DNA of 64,000 nt from contig NZ_CP140152.1 in NCBI RefSeq assembly GCF_034479515.1, positions 5,270,001 through 5,334,000 on the forward strand. Reading direction: 5' to 3'. Source of the stretch: Duganella zoogloeoides. GTDB taxonomy: Bacteria; Pseudomonadota; Gammaproteobacteria; Burkholderiales; Burkholderiaceae_D. The translations under genes were made by a program, and so were the position numbers. Shown here one piece after another: positions 42,960 through 52,332 of the stretch; position 1 is the stretch's first letter; each line of letters starts with the position of its first letter. The notes under the pieces were generated by a model that saw only the letters and a program-made list of their open reading frames with translations, was not told where the DNA came from and ran no database searches.

Positions 42960-44603
42960 ATGCGCCTTACCATGTTCGCCCTCGTCGCCGCCCTTGCTTG
43001 TCAATCAGCCGCACAAGCCCAGGCCGGGCTGCCGGTCGTCACCGAAGCGCCGCTGCGCGCCCACCTGTCCTTCCTGGCCGACGACCTGTTCGAAGGACGC
43101 GGTACCGGCCAGCGCGGCGGCTTGCTGGCGGTGCGCTACCTGGAAACGCAGGCGGCCGCCATCGGCCTGAAACCGCTGGCCGACGGCACCTACCGCCAGT
43201 CCGTGAAAATCGAAGGCACCAAGCTGCAACCGGGCAGCGCCCTCAATTTCGACATCGCCGGTAAAACCGTCACGCCCAAGGTCGGCGAAGAAATCCTGAT
43301 CGGCACCATGAGCGGCAAACAGGAAGTGGCGATCGATGCGCCGCTGGTCTTCGTGGGCTACGGCGCCGAGGCGCCCGAGGAAAAATGGGACGACTACAAG
43401 GGTGTCGATGTCAAGGGCAAGGTCCTGGTCATGATGGTCAACGACCCGCAGCCGACGCTTGACGAACCGAACCGCTTTGCCGGCAAGGCCTACACGTATT
43501 ACGGCCGCTGGCTGTACAAGTTCGAGGAAGCCGTGCGCCGGGGCGCTGCCGGCGTGCTGCTGATCCACACCACGCCATCGGCGTCATACCCGTGGAGCGT
43601 GCCGGCCAACGGTTTCGGCCACGAGCGCTTCCACTTGAAGGGCAAGGGCAATCCGGTGGAAGGCTGGCTGCAGGAAGAAACGGCGCGGTCGCTGTTTGCC
43701 GCCGCCGGCTTCGACCTCGACCAGCTGCGCGCTGCCGCCGAGCGCCGCGACTTCAAGCCGGTGGACCTGAAGACCCGTGTCCATGGCCAGATCCGCAGCA
43801 CCGTGCGCCAGATCGAGGAATTCAACGTGGCCGGCATCGTGCCCGGCACCGACGCCAAGCTCAAGGAGCAGGCGGTGATTTATTCGGCGCACTGGGACCA
43901 CATGGGCATGGACGAAGCCACCGCCGGCAAGACCGACAACGGCCAGCACGACCACATTTACAACGGCGCCATCGACAATGCCTCGGGCACCGCCGCCCTC
44001 TTGGTGATGGCCGCCGAAGCGGTCAAGCACCCGGCCAAGCGCACGCAAGTGTTCCTGTGGCCGGCCGCCGAAGAGCAAGGCTTGCTGGGCGCTGCCGCCT
44101 ACGTGCAAAACCCGGCCTGGCCGCTCGATAAAACCACGGCCGATCTCAACCTCGACAGCATGAACTTCGTCGGCAAGACGTCCGACATCGGCGTCGCCGG
44201 CGCCGAGCGCAGCAGCCTGTACGAAGCATCGGGCGCGGTGGCCAAGAAAATGGGCCTGACCCTGGCGCCGGCCATTCCCGACCTGTCGGGCGCGTTCTTC
44301 CGGGCCGACCACTTCGTGTTTGCCAAGGCGGGCATCCCGGCCTTCAACGTCGGCTCGGCCGTGTTCTCGGGCGACGGCCACTTCACTTTCGTGAAAGACC
44401 TGGAGGCGTCGCGCGCCAAGCTGGTGGCCTTTAAAAAGGACTACCACCAGGTGACCGACGAGTACCGCCCGCAGTGGGACCTGTCGGGCATGGTGCAACA
44501 GGCGCAGTTCACGCTCAACCTCGGCTACTACGTCGCCAATGCGCCGGCAATGCAGACGTGGAAGGCGGGCGAGGCGTTCGGCAAGGTAAAACGCGGCAAG
44601 TAA
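42960..44603 (+). CDS. Exported M28-family zinc aminopeptidase with PA domain
   Basis: This 547-residue protein has a Sec signal peptide (cleavage after about AQA at 22). A protease-associated (PA) domain is inserted before the M28 core. Zn ligands and catalytic residues are visible: H311 (SAHWDH), D339 (GAIDNASG), E371 and E372 (AAEEQG), D399 (NLDSMN) and H496 (DYHQVTDEY). It should remove N-terminal amino acids from peptides in the periplasm. GGAG lies before the ATG. The length is usual for M28 proteins with a PA insert. The MshQ-like gene follows after 80 nt. Confidence 0.93.
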   Translation: MRLTMFALVAALACQSAAQAQAGLPVVTEAPLRAHLSFLADDLFEGRGTGQRGGLLAVRYLETQAAAIGLKPLADGTYRQSVKIEGTKLQPGSALNFDIAGKTVTPKVGEEILIGTMSGKQEVAIDAPLVFVGYGAEAPEEKWDDYKGVDVKGKVLVMMVNDPQPTLDEPNRFAGKAYTYYGRWLYKFEEAVRRGAAGVLLIHTTPSASYPWSVPANGFGHERFHLKGKGNPVEGWLQEETARSLFAAAGFDLDQLRAAAERRDFKPVDLKTRVHGQIRSTVRQIEEFNVAGIVPGTDAKLKEQAVIYSAHWDHMGMDEATAGKTDNGQHDHIYNGAIDNASGTAALLVMAAEAVKHPAKRTQVFLWPAAEEQGLLGAAAYVQNPAWPLDKTTADLNLDSMNFVGKTSDIGVAGAERSSLYEASGAVAKKMGLTLAPAIPDLSGAFFRADHFVFAKAGIPAFNVGSAVFSGDGHFTFVKDLEASRAKLVAFKKDYHQVTDEYRPQWDLSGMVQQAQFTLNLGYYVANAPAMQTWKAGEAFGKVKRGK

Positions 44604-44648
44604 ACGTGTGTTATATGCCACACGGCAATTTCTCGAAGGTAAAGCGCC

Positions 44649-44654
44649 TATAAT
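44649..44654 (+). promoter_or_regulatory. Perfect -10 hexamer before the MshQ-like gene
   Basis: TATAAT lies 29 nt before the ATG. No good -35 is seen at 16-18 nt, so this is tentative. Confidence 0.35.
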
Positions 44655-44683
44655 TCAGGCAGGCGTTTTACCTGAGAGAAATA

Positions 44684-47600
44684 ATGTTGCGATACCTGTG
44701 GCTGGTTCTGACTACCCTGTTGCTGACCGGTCTGGCGCAGGCGGCGAACATCAATTTCAATGGCAATGTCGGCGGCTGCACCCGCGACGGCGACACTTAT
44801 ACCTGCGACCCCTCGTTCCTCGGCGCCAACGATACCGCCGTCATCGGCAATGGCAAAACGGTCATCGTCACCGGCGCCTTCCAGCTCGGCTACTTCCAGG
44901 GCCTGAAAATGTCCGGCACTGCGCGCCTGGAAACCACGGGCAGCAATGACATCAACCTCTCGGGCGCCCAGGTCGCCAATATCGACGTGAGCGGCGGCAC
45001 CATACAGGCCGGCAATTTCGTGCGCGATGCCAACAACAACCTCGGTGGCGGCGGCAATTTCCTAATCAGTAACGGCCAGAGCGTGACCGCCAACGTGCTT
45101 GGCAATACAGTCAGTACCGACGGCTCGTCGGCCACCATCCGCGGCAATGTCACGGCGGTCACGGTGAATATGCGCTCGAGCGCCACTGTCACCGGCGCCC
45201 TGTACTGCTATAGCCTCACGACCGGGTCGAGCAATGTGATCGGCGGCGGCGCCACCGTGCGCGACCAGGCCAACCTCGGTTCCGGCATCAAGCTCAGCGG
45301 CGGTCTCAGCGCCGGCACCATCACGACCGGCTCTCCGGCCGAACTCAATGGTCCCGTGGTTTCCAAGGGCACGATCGCACTAGGCTCGGGCACGGTCGTC
45401 AACGGCAACCTCAGCGGCACCGAGATCACCACTACCTCGTCGGTCACCCTGACCGGCACGATTACGGCCACCAAGTCATTCAATCTTGCTTCGGGCAGCA
45501 CCGTCAACGGCAATATCACCGCGCCCACGGTCGTGCTGGCGTCGTCCAGCTCAACCATCAAGGGCGATATCAGCGCCAGCACCAGCCTCGACATCGGCAG
45601 CAGCGTCGTGGTAACCGGCAAGGTGGACGCGGGCACCCTGGCCATGCGCGCCGAGGGCGCCAAGGTCAATGGCAATGTCACGCTGAAGGGCGACTTTTTG
45701 ATGGAGTCCGGCACGACCATCAATGGCGACCTGGTGGCAGCAAGGGTCACCACAAAGTCCGGTAACGCCATCATCAACGGCAACGCAGCTGTCAACTACA
45801 TTTACATTGACGGCAACAACGCCGTCAACAAGGTCATCACTTGCACCGGCCCCGGCGCGGTGGCCTGCAGTTGCGTGGAAAAGCCTTCCTGGTACAACTA
45901 CAACCCCACCTGCGCGGCGGCCCCCGCCGCCGGAGCCCACCACTTCCAGATCACCCACACCGGCAGCGCCCTCACCTGCCAGCCGCAAACGGTCAAGGTC
46001 ACCGCTTGCGCCAATGCGGCCTGCACCGCGCCGCATTTCACGGGCAGCAGCAGCGTTACCCTGCTCCCGGGCGGCAAGTCGTTCACGTTCACGGGTGAGA
46101 CCAGCAGCGCCACCGTGGAGCAAACCACGGTCGGCGTCGCCACGCTGGCGGCCAGCGGCACGACTGGCACCACGTGCGTCAACAGCGCCAACACCTCGGC
46201 CAGCAACCAGTGCGCGATGTCGTTCGAAGACACCGGCCTGCAGGTGACCGTCGACAACCATATCGCCGCGACCACCGCCAACGTGCGCATCCAGGCGCTG
46301 GCAGCTTCCGCCAACAAGCAAAGCTGCGTGCCGCTGGTGGCCGGCAAATCCGAATACATCAACCTGTCCTGCGGCTTCGTCAACCCGGTGTCGGGCAAAG
46401 CCAGGGCCGGCGCCCAGGTCAACGTCAATGGCAACGGCCTCACGTGCGGCAACAGCCCCACCAGGTTGCAGCTGGCGTTCGACAGCGCCGGCATCGCCAA
46501 CACCACGCTGACCTATCCGGAAGTGGGCGAGGTGGCGCTGGATGCCGCCTACGCCGGCAGCGCCGGCTACACGGCCAGGGGAAGCGGTAAATTCATTGCC
46601 GCTCCGGCCCGCTTCAACATCGAAGCCACCAGTGCCGGCAACAATAAAGTGGCCGCCGGCGCGGTGCCGGACGCCAACAGCGCCATCTTCGCCAAAGCCG
46701 GCGAAACGTTTACGGTCAAGATCAGCGCCGTCAACAACAAGGGCGAGGTGACCACCAATTTTGGCAAGGAAACGACGCCCGAAAACATGAAGCTCGCCGT
46801 ACCAGCCGTCGATAACCCTGCCGACGCCGGCAACGCCGGCGACATCACGGCGGGCGCCATGAATGCGATCACCGATGGCGTCTCCAGCAGCAAGACCGAC
46901 AGTACCGGCGCCTGGAGCTTTAGCGACGTCGGCATCATCCGCCTCGACGTGGGCCTCAATAGTGGCGCCGGTTATCTCGGCGCGGCCGGCGATCAATTCA
47001 AGACCGCCGGCACGCAAAAGATCGGCCGCTTCATCCCCGACCACTTCGATACGTCGCTGCCCATCTTTGCCACGCTGACCGGCTCGCGCACGCGCGAGAT
47101 GGTGGCCCCAGGCCAGCTCGCCGGCATGACCATGCCGTGCAAGGCGACCTCCAACAGCTCGCCGCTGCTGGCGCCGTGCGACCCGGTGTTCATCTATTCG
47201 CACCAGCCGTTTTATGTGATCGTCAAAGCCTATAACAGCGCCAACGGCCTCACCATCAATTACCAGGGTGCGCTGGCCAAGCCCATCACCCTGTCGCCCG
47301 CAGCCACCCTGGGCGGGGCCACCCTGGTCGATACCAACGTGGGCGCCATGGGCGGCAGCATTGCCGGTACCGCGCCATCGTTCGCCTTCTTCAAAGGGCT
47401 GGGGAGAGTGGAGGACCCGAATTTCGACCTCCCATCCACGATCAGCATGCCGATGTTCCGCTTCAAGGCGCTGCCGTCGGCAGCCACCGGCAGCAACCCG
47501 GTCAGGTTTTTCGTGCGGGCGGTCGATACCGACGGCGCCACGTCCCGGCGCGCCACCGCCAGTGCCTCCGCCGAGACAGCGATCACCGCCGTCTCGGGCC

Positions 47601-48037
47601 GGCTGGTAGTGCCCAATATCGACGGTTCGCCGACGTCACCGATGCCGGTCACCGTGCAAGCCCAGTTTTATGACGCCAATCGCGGCTTCATGTTCAATCC
47701 CATGTACAACGCGCCGGCCAAGAGTGTGGCCGGTTACCTGCGCTTCGATCGTTGCGAAAAAGGCCTGGCCAGCGTGTGCGCCACGGCGGCGCAACTGCAG
47801 CCGGTCGCGCCCGGAACGGCCGCTTTCCAGTCCGGCAAGGCGGGGTTCCGGCTGACGCCGCCGTCCGGCCAGAACGGTCTCGGCTCCGTGGATTTCACGA
47901 TGCAAAAGCCGTGCACGCCAACGCCGGCCTGCAACGCCGATGCGCAGTGGATTTATTACCTGCCCAGCACCACCGGCAAGCTGACCTTTGGTGTCTATCG
48001 CTCCGGCCCGGTGATCTATACCCGCGAAATTTATTGA
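44684..48037 (+). CDS. Large exported MshQ-like protein (DUF6701-type)
   Basis: This 1117-residue protein has a Sec signal peptide (cleavage after about AQA at 20). Residues about 25-400 are a repetitive beta-helix region with many V.GN(I/L/V) units like those of polymer-forming (bactofilin-like) domains. A Cys-containing spacer follows, then a C-terminal part (about 410-1117) resembling MSHA biogenesis protein MshQ, with QPFYVIVKAYN, PDHFD and a final block ending in SGPVIYTREIY. MshQ belongs to the type IV MSHA pilus cluster and may be a tip adhesin. No other msh gene is in the window. Confidence 0.78.
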   Translation: MLRYLWLVLTTLLLTGLAQAANINFNGNVGGCTRDGDTYTCDPSFLGANDTAVIGNGKTVIVTGAFQLGYFQGLKMSGTARLETTGSNDINLSGAQVANIDVSGGTIQAGNFVRDANNNLGGGGNFLISNGQSVTANVLGNTVSTDGSSATIRGNVTAVTVNMRSSATVTGALYCYSLTTGSSNVIGGGATVRDQANLGSGIKLSGGLSAGTITTGSPAELNGPVVSKGTIALGSGTVVNGNLSGTEITTTSSVTLTGTITATKSFNLASGSTVNGNITAPTVVLASSSSTIKGDISASTSLDIGSSVVVTGKVDAGTLAMRAEGAKVNGNVTLKGDFLMESGTTINGDLVAARVTTKSGNAIINGNAAVNYIYIDGNNAVNKVITCTGPGAVACSCVEKPSWYNYNPTCAAAPAAGAHHFQITHTGSALTCQPQTVKVTACANAACTAPHFTGSSSVTLLPGGKSFTFTGETSSATVEQTTVGVATLAASGTTGTTCVNSANTSASNQCAMSFEDTGLQVTVDNHIAATTANVRIQALAASANKQSCVPLVAGKSEYINLSCGFVNPVSGKARAGAQVNVNGNGLTCGNSPTRLQLAFDSAGIANTTLTYPEVGEVALDAAYAGSAGYTARGSGKFIAAPARFNIEATSAGNNKVAAGAVPDANSAIFAKAGETFTVKISAVNNKGEVTTNFGKETTPENMKLAVPAVDNPADAGNAGDITAGAMNAITDGVSSSKTDSTGAWSFSDVGIIRLDVGLNSGAGYLGAAGDQFKTAGTQKIGRFIPDHFDTSLPIFATLTGSRTREMVAPGQLAGMTMPCKATSNSSPLLAPCDPVFIYSHQPFYVIVKAYNSANGLTINYQGALAKPITLSPAATLGGATLVDTNVGAMGGSIAGTAPSFAFFKGLGRVEDPNFDLPSTISMPMFRFKALPSAATGSNPVRFFVRAVDTDGATSRRATASASAETAITAVSGRLVVPNIDGSPTSPMPVTVQAQFYDANRGFMFNPMYNAPAKSVAGYLRFDRCEKGLASVCATAAQLQPVAPGTAAFQSGKAGFRLTPPSGQNGLGSVDFTMQKPCTPTPACNADAQWIYYLPSTTGKLTFGVYRSGPVIYTREIY

Positions 48038-48240
48038 TTCAAGGGACATCAAGCAACCTACTGCGCGTCCCGCTATCGCCTATCCGTTGCCCAGCGTACC
48101 TCCGCGCGCTTCCGCTACTCAAGACGATATCGAGCCGCTCGCTACGGTTACTCGATGTCCGCCATATCCAAAGGTGTACGGCGATCAGGGCAAAAACACG
48201 GTACGATGGTTGTTTTCCCGATCACGGTACAAGGAGCACC

Positions 48241-48942
48241 ATGGAAACGAATTCGCAATGGATCGATATCACCACCGAGGACGGCACGTTCGGCGCCTAC
48301 CTGTCGCTGCCGCGCGGCGGCAAGGGTCCCGGCATCGTCTTGCTGCAAGAGATCTTCGGCGTCAACCAGCACATCCGTAACGTAGCCGACCAGTACGCCG
48401 CCGACGGCTACGTGGTGATTGCGCCCGACCTGTTCTGGCGCGACGGCGCCCGCATCGAGCTGACCTACGACGAAGCCGGCTGGAAGCGCGCAGTGGAACT
48501 GATGAACTCGCTCGATTTCGACAAGGCCCAGACCGACATCGCCGCCACCGTCAAGGCGCTGCGCGCGCACGAGAGTACCGCCGGCCAGAAGATCGCCTCG
48601 ATCGGCTACTGCATGGGCGGCCTGCTGTCGTACCGCACCGCTGCCGACGGCCTGGTCGATACCGCCGTGGCCTACTACGGCGGCGGCATCCAGAACGGCC
48701 TCGATCGCGCAGACGAGATCAAGGTGCCGGTGCTGATGCACTTCGGCAGCGCCGACAGCCACATCCCGAACGAGGCAGTGAAAGCCATCGCCGAGCGCTT
48801 CGAGGGCGTGGAGTCGGTCGAGATCCACGTGTACCAGGGCGCCGAACACGGCTTCAACTGCAACCACCGCGATTCATACAACCAGCGCGCTGCCGCCGAA
48901 GCACACGGCCACACGCTGGTCTTCCTGAGCGAACAACTGTAA
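48241..48942 (+). CDS. Dienelactone hydrolase-family protein
   Basis: This 233-residue cytoplasmic alpha/beta hydrolase has the dienelactone hydrolase triad C124 (GYCMGG), D172 (GSADSHIP) and H203 (AEHGF). The family opens dienelactones from chloroaromatic degradation, but most chromosomal copies have other ester substrates. The strong AAGGAG site fixes the ATG at 48241, although the frame is open further upstream. The thioesterase gene follows after 8 nt, so the two form an operon. Confidence 0.92.
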   Translation: METNSQWIDITTEDGTFGAYLSLPRGGKGPGIVLLQEIFGVNQHIRNVADQYAADGYVVIAPDLFWRDGARIELTYDEAGWKRAVELMNSLDFDKAQTDIAATVKALRAHESTAGQKIASIGYCMGGLLSYRTAADGLVDTAVAYYGGGIQNGLDRADEIKVPVLMHFGSADSHIPNEAVKAIAERFEGVESVEIHVYQGAEHGFNCNHRDSYNQRAAAEAHGHTLVFLSEQL

Positions 48943-48950
48943 GGACCGCC

Positions 48951-49394
48951 ATGGCCCGCCTCAAACTCGATTTTCCGGACGACCAGTACTATTTTTCGAC
49001 GCAGCTCACCGTGCGCCACACCGACATCAATGCCGCCAATCACCTGGGCAACGATTCGATGGTGTCGATGATTTCGGAAGCGCGCGCGCAATTCCTGGCG
49101 GAATTCGGCGTGCAGGAAATGGATAGCAGCGGCGCCGGCATCATCGTCACCGACCTGGCAACGGCGTACCGCGCGGAAGCGCATGCACGCGACCATTTGC
49201 TGTTCGAGGTGGGGGTCATGGACTTCAACCGCTATGGCGGCGACATCACGTTCCGCGTCACGCGCCCGCGCGACTCGACCCTGGTGGCCATGGCCAAGTA
49301 CGGCTTCGTGTTCTTCAATTACCGCACCGGCGAAGTCGCACCGATGCCGGCCACGTTTGCTGCCAAGTTCCCGCGCGTTAACCGGATTGGCTAG
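48951..49394 (+). CDS. Hot-dog acyl-CoA thioesterase (4HBT/FadM-like)
   Basis: This 147-residue cytoplasmic protein has the 4HBT signature VRHTDINAANHLGNDSMVSM (about 22-41), in which the Asp and the NHLGN loop form the active site. Family members hydrolyse 4-hydroxybenzoyl-CoA or long-chain acyl-CoA. It is co-transcribed with the dienelactone hydrolase gene. The TAG stop lies within the first unit of a 12-bp tandem repeat. Confidence 0.88.
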   Translation: MARLKLDFPDDQYYFSTQLTVRHTDINAANHLGNDSMVSMISEARAQFLAEFGVQEMDSSGAGIIVTDLATAYRAEAHARDHLLFEVGVMDFNRYGGDITFRVTRPRDSTLVAMAKYGFVFFNYRTGEVAPMPATFAAKFPRVNRIG

Positions 49395-49424
49395 CCGTTC
49401 GGCTAGCCGTTCGGCTAGCCGTTC
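49389..49424. repeat. Three perfect tandem copies of a 12-bp unit
   Basis: GGCTAGCCGTTC is repeated three times. Each unit contains the 8-bp palindrome GGCTAGCC. The first copy contains the thioesterase stop codon. Seven nucleotides later a long hairpin begins. Confidence 0.95.
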
Positions 49425-49430
49425 GGCTGC

Positions 49431-49533
49431 CTAGGCTGGTTCAAAAAGCCCGCAGCTTCGTTGCAGCGCCTTGCCGTGCCGACGCACCGTCTTCGGCGCT
49501 GCGCCTCGCTGCGGACATATTGAACCAGCCTAG
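49431..49533. repeat. Intergenic hairpin element, copy 1
   Basis: Perfect 14-bp arms CTAGGCTGGTTCAA (49431-49444) and TTGAACCAGCCTAG (49520-49533) enclose a core with TTGCAGCGCC and GGCGCTGCGCC and an apex GTGC/GCAC. It lies between converging genes and contains the stop codon of the DUF3016 gene. It shares core and geometry with copy 2. It may be a bidirectional terminator or a REP-like element. Confidence 0.85.
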
Positions 49534-50027
49534 TTGGCGGCGACTTTGGAGGTAATGGTCTTCTCGAACCAGTCATCGATCATCTGCTTTTCATAACGCA
49601 TTGGATCGCTGTCGGACAGCCGCGTGGCGCGCTGCTGGTACATCATGTTCGACAGGTCGCTCTCGCCGCTGCGCAGTACCGCGCCGTTTTCTTCCAGCGT
49701 ATAGCGCAGCTTCATGTGCGGCCAGTCGGCGCCGCCATTCATGACGCGGATATCGTCGCCACCGGACCGGCGCGGCCACAGCCGCCCCGCCAGGTCGATA
49801 TCGAGCACCTCGATCTTGAGCTGCTGGCCGGCCGGCAGCTTCTTGTCGAAGGTCGAAAAATACTGGGTGAAATCCTTGAGCATGCGCTCGCGGTCAATCG
49901 GGCTGCGCGGCACATCAATGAACTCGTCGGGTTTGTCATAGCTGACGCTGACCTGGGCCCAGGCCGCGCCGGTGGTTGCGGCCAGCAATACCAGGGCCGC
50001 CAGGGAAGATTTGATCATCGGGCGCAT
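49530..50027 (-). CDS. Exported DUF3016-family protein
   Basis: This 165-residue protein has a Sec signal peptide (cleavage after about AWA at 26 from the ATG at 50027). The mature part, beginning VSVSYDKPDEFIDV and containing LDIDLAGRLWPRR and a C-terminal DWFEKTI helix, matches DUF3016, a periplasmic family of unknown function in beta- and gammaproteobacteria. A GAGGAG site precedes the chosen ATG; an upstream alternative at 50063 lacks one. The stop codon lies in the right arm of the hairpin element. Confidence 0.85.
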   Translation of the reverse strand: MRPMIKSSLAALVLLAATTGAAWAQVSVSYDKPDEFIDVPRSPIDRERMLKDFTQYFSTFDKKLPAGQQLKIEVLDIDLAGRLWPRRSGGDDIRVMNGGADWPHMKLRYTLEENGAVLRSGESDLSNMMYQQRATRLSDSDPMRYEKQMIDDWFEKTITSKVAAN

Positions 50028-50240
50028 GGCGCACTCCTCGTAACTCACTGCGAATGTAAACAATATAGCCCGTTTGCCGGCGCACGGCGCGGTTTGATGC
50101 GATTTGTTACCAATCGTCGCCGCATGTCATGGTGGCGTCATACAGGATCGCTACCATCTCGCCCGTCGGGATGCGCCACCATCCCGGATGATGCCGCGCC
50201 GCCGCCGGCACAAGTACATGGCTTATTTCCAGGAATGATT

Positions 50241-52163
50241 ATGACCGAGTCGCCCGATCTGTCCCGCCGTCGCATTGTCCAACTGTTTGCCGGCATGCCG
50301 CTGCTGCCGCTGGCCGGCGGCGCCACCGCCGCGCTGCTGACCGCCTGTGGTGGCGGCAACGACAGCGCCGCGCCTGCTACCAAGCTGATGTCCGTCACCT
50401 TCACCGGCATGGCTGCGCCGTCCCTGGCCGATCCCGCCAAGATGGCCACCACCACCGTCGCCTCCGGCATGAACGCCACCTATTCGGACGGCAAGACCCA
50501 GGCCTATTCGCTCGCTTACCAGACCTTCTTCATCACCGGCGCCCTGGTGCCCAACGGCAGCGGCGGCACCACGCTCTCCGGTGGCTACTACGACATCAAC
50601 AACCGTCCGATCATGGACACCAGCGGAACCACGCCGCGCCAGTTCTTCTCCGACTGCCCGGACGGCACCTCGCTGCTCAAGCTCGACGCGCCCACCGTGG
50701 CCGGCGTCAAGGGCAATACCGTGTTCGCGGTGGTGCAGTTCGAATACGCCACCAGCAATCTGGCCGGCAGCTCGATGTACGGCATGCTGCCGTCGCCGAT
50801 CGCCGTGCTCACGCTGGACCAGGACAAGACCACCGGCGCGCTGACCCTGGTGAAGTACCACAACGTCGATACCAGCCCGGCCAACGGCCTGTGGATCACC
50901 TGCGGCGCCAGCCGCTCGCCGTGGAACACCCACCTGTCGAGCGAAGAGTACGAGCCGGACGCGACCACCATCGCCACCGACACCCAGTTCGCCGGTTTTT
51001 CGCGCAGCCTGTACGGCGACGCCACCCGCGCCAATCCTTACCACTACGGCCACATGCCGGAAATCACGGTCAACCCGGACGGCACCGGCAGCTGCAAGAA
51101 GCACTACTGCATGGGCCGCATCTCGCACGAGCTGGTGCAGGTAATGCCCGACGAGCGCACCGCGCTGATGGGCGACGACGCCACCAACGGCGGCCTGTTC
51201 ATGTTCGTGGCCGACAAGGCGCGCGATCTGTCGAGCGGCACCCTGTACGTGGCCAAGTGGCAGCAGACGTCGGTGGACAACGGCGGCTCGGCCACGCTGC
51301 AATGGATCAAACTGGGCAAGGCCACCAGCGCTGAAATCAAGGCCCTGGCCGACACCCTGAAAGCGGCCGACATCATGGACGTGCGCACCGCCGATCCAAG
51401 CGACGCCTCGTTCACCAAGATCGCCTTCAACGGCCGCAGCAACTGGATCAAGATCAAGCCGGGCATGGAAAAGGCCGCCGCCTTCCTGGAAACCCACCGC
51501 TACGCCGGCTTCGCCGGCGGCAGCATGGGCTTTACCAAGATGGAAGGCACGACCGTCAATGCCAGGGACAAGATCGCCTACTCGGCCATCGCGGCCATCG
51601 GTTCGGCCATGACCAACGGCTCGGGCGGCATCTCGATCAAGGGCCCGAGCGCCGGCGCGGTCTACGCGCTGAACATGAAGGGCGCGCAGAAAGACAGCAG
51701 CGGCGCGGCCATCGACAGCGAATGGGTGCCGGTGGACATGGCTGCCGTGCCAGGCCTGCTGAGCGAAGACCTGGCCACGCCGGATGCGCTGGGCAACACC
51801 GCCAACGCCGAGAAAGTCGCCAACCCGGACAACATCAAATTCTCGGAAAAACTGCGCACCTTGTTCGTCGGTGAGGACAGCGGCACCCACGTGAATAACT
51901 TCCTGTGGGCGTATAACGTCGATACCAAGGTGCTCACGCGCCTGCTGTCCACGCCATCGGGCGCCGAATCGACCGGCCTGCACGCGGTCGACGACATGAA
52001 TGGCTTCGCGTACATCATGAGTAACTTCCAACATGCTGGTGACTGGTCGAGCTCGCTGCACGGCAAAGTGCGCACCACGCTCGATCCGCTGATCCGCGCC
52101 AATTACCGCGACCGCTATGGCGCGGCAGTCGGCTATCTGACCGGTTTCCCTCTGCTCGGCTGA
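50241..52163 (+). CDS. PhoX-family phosphatase-like Tat lipoprotein (DUF839)
   Basis: This 640-residue protein has a twin-arginine signal (R9-R11) that ends in a lipobox with C36 (LLTAC), so it is probably a Tat-exported lipoprotein. The body is a beta-propeller of the PhoX/DUF839 family; CGASRSPWNTHLSSEEYE corresponds to the PhoX segment with Ca-binding Glu residues. PhoX enzymes are Fe/Ca alkaline phosphatases, often induced by phosphate shortage. The ATG at 50241 is preferred to one at 50235 because AGGA is 6 nt away. A strong terminator follows. Activity should be tested, as many DUF839 proteins are uncharacterised. Confidence 0.82.
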   Translation: MTESPDLSRRRIVQLFAGMPLLPLAGGATAALLTACGGGNDSAAPATKLMSVTFTGMAAPSLADPAKMATTTVASGMNATYSDGKTQAYSLAYQTFFITGALVPNGSGGTTLSGGYYDINNRPIMDTSGTTPRQFFSDCPDGTSLLKLDAPTVAGVKGNTVFAVVQFEYATSNLAGSSMYGMLPSPIAVLTLDQDKTTGALTLVKYHNVDTSPANGLWITCGASRSPWNTHLSSEEYEPDATTIATDTQFAGFSRSLYGDATRANPYHYGHMPEITVNPDGTGSCKKHYCMGRISHELVQVMPDERTALMGDDATNGGLFMFVADKARDLSSGTLYVAKWQQTSVDNGGSATLQWIKLGKATSAEIKALADTLKAADIMDVRTADPSDASFTKIAFNGRSNWIKIKPGMEKAAAFLETHRYAGFAGGSMGFTKMEGTTVNARDKIAYSAIAAIGSAMTNGSGGISIKGPSAGAVYALNMKGAQKDSSGAAIDSEWVPVDMAAVPGLLSEDLATPDALGNTANAEKVANPDNIKFSEKLRTLFVGEDSGTHVNNFLWAYNVDTKVLTRLLSTPSGAESTGLHAVDDMNGFAYIMSNFQHAGDWSSSLHGKVRTTLDPLIRANYRDRYGAAVGYLTGFPLLG

Positions 52164-52190
52164 CGCTTCCCCTCCTTCAGTTGTACTTTT

Positions 52191-52222
52191 ACCCGCAGTG
52201 CGCAAGCCCTGCGGGTTTTTTT
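52191..52222 (+). terminator. Intrinsic terminator of the PhoX-like gene
   Basis: ACCCGCAG (52191-52198) and CTGCGGGT (52209-52216) form an 8-bp stem with a 10-nt loop, followed by a run of T to 52222. Confidence 0.9.
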
Positions 52223-52266
52223 GTTACAGAAGTGTTGCGCGTTTTAACGCGTTCTTTTGTTGCCTG

Positions 52267-52295
52267 TTGTTAATAGCAATGAGTGGGACTACAAT
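52267..52295 (+). promoter_or_regulatory. Probable promoter of the HD-GYP response regulator gene
   Basis: TTGTTA (52267-52272) and TACAAT (52290-52295) are 17 nt apart, 37 nt before the ATG at 52333. Confidence 0.55.
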
Positions 52296-52332
52296 CGAAA
52301 TCTTGTATGCGCCACCTTTTTGCGGAACGCCC

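Noticed and set aside
49389..49424. CRISPR array
   Set aside because: The three 12-bp units are directly adjacent without spacers, and no cas gene is present.
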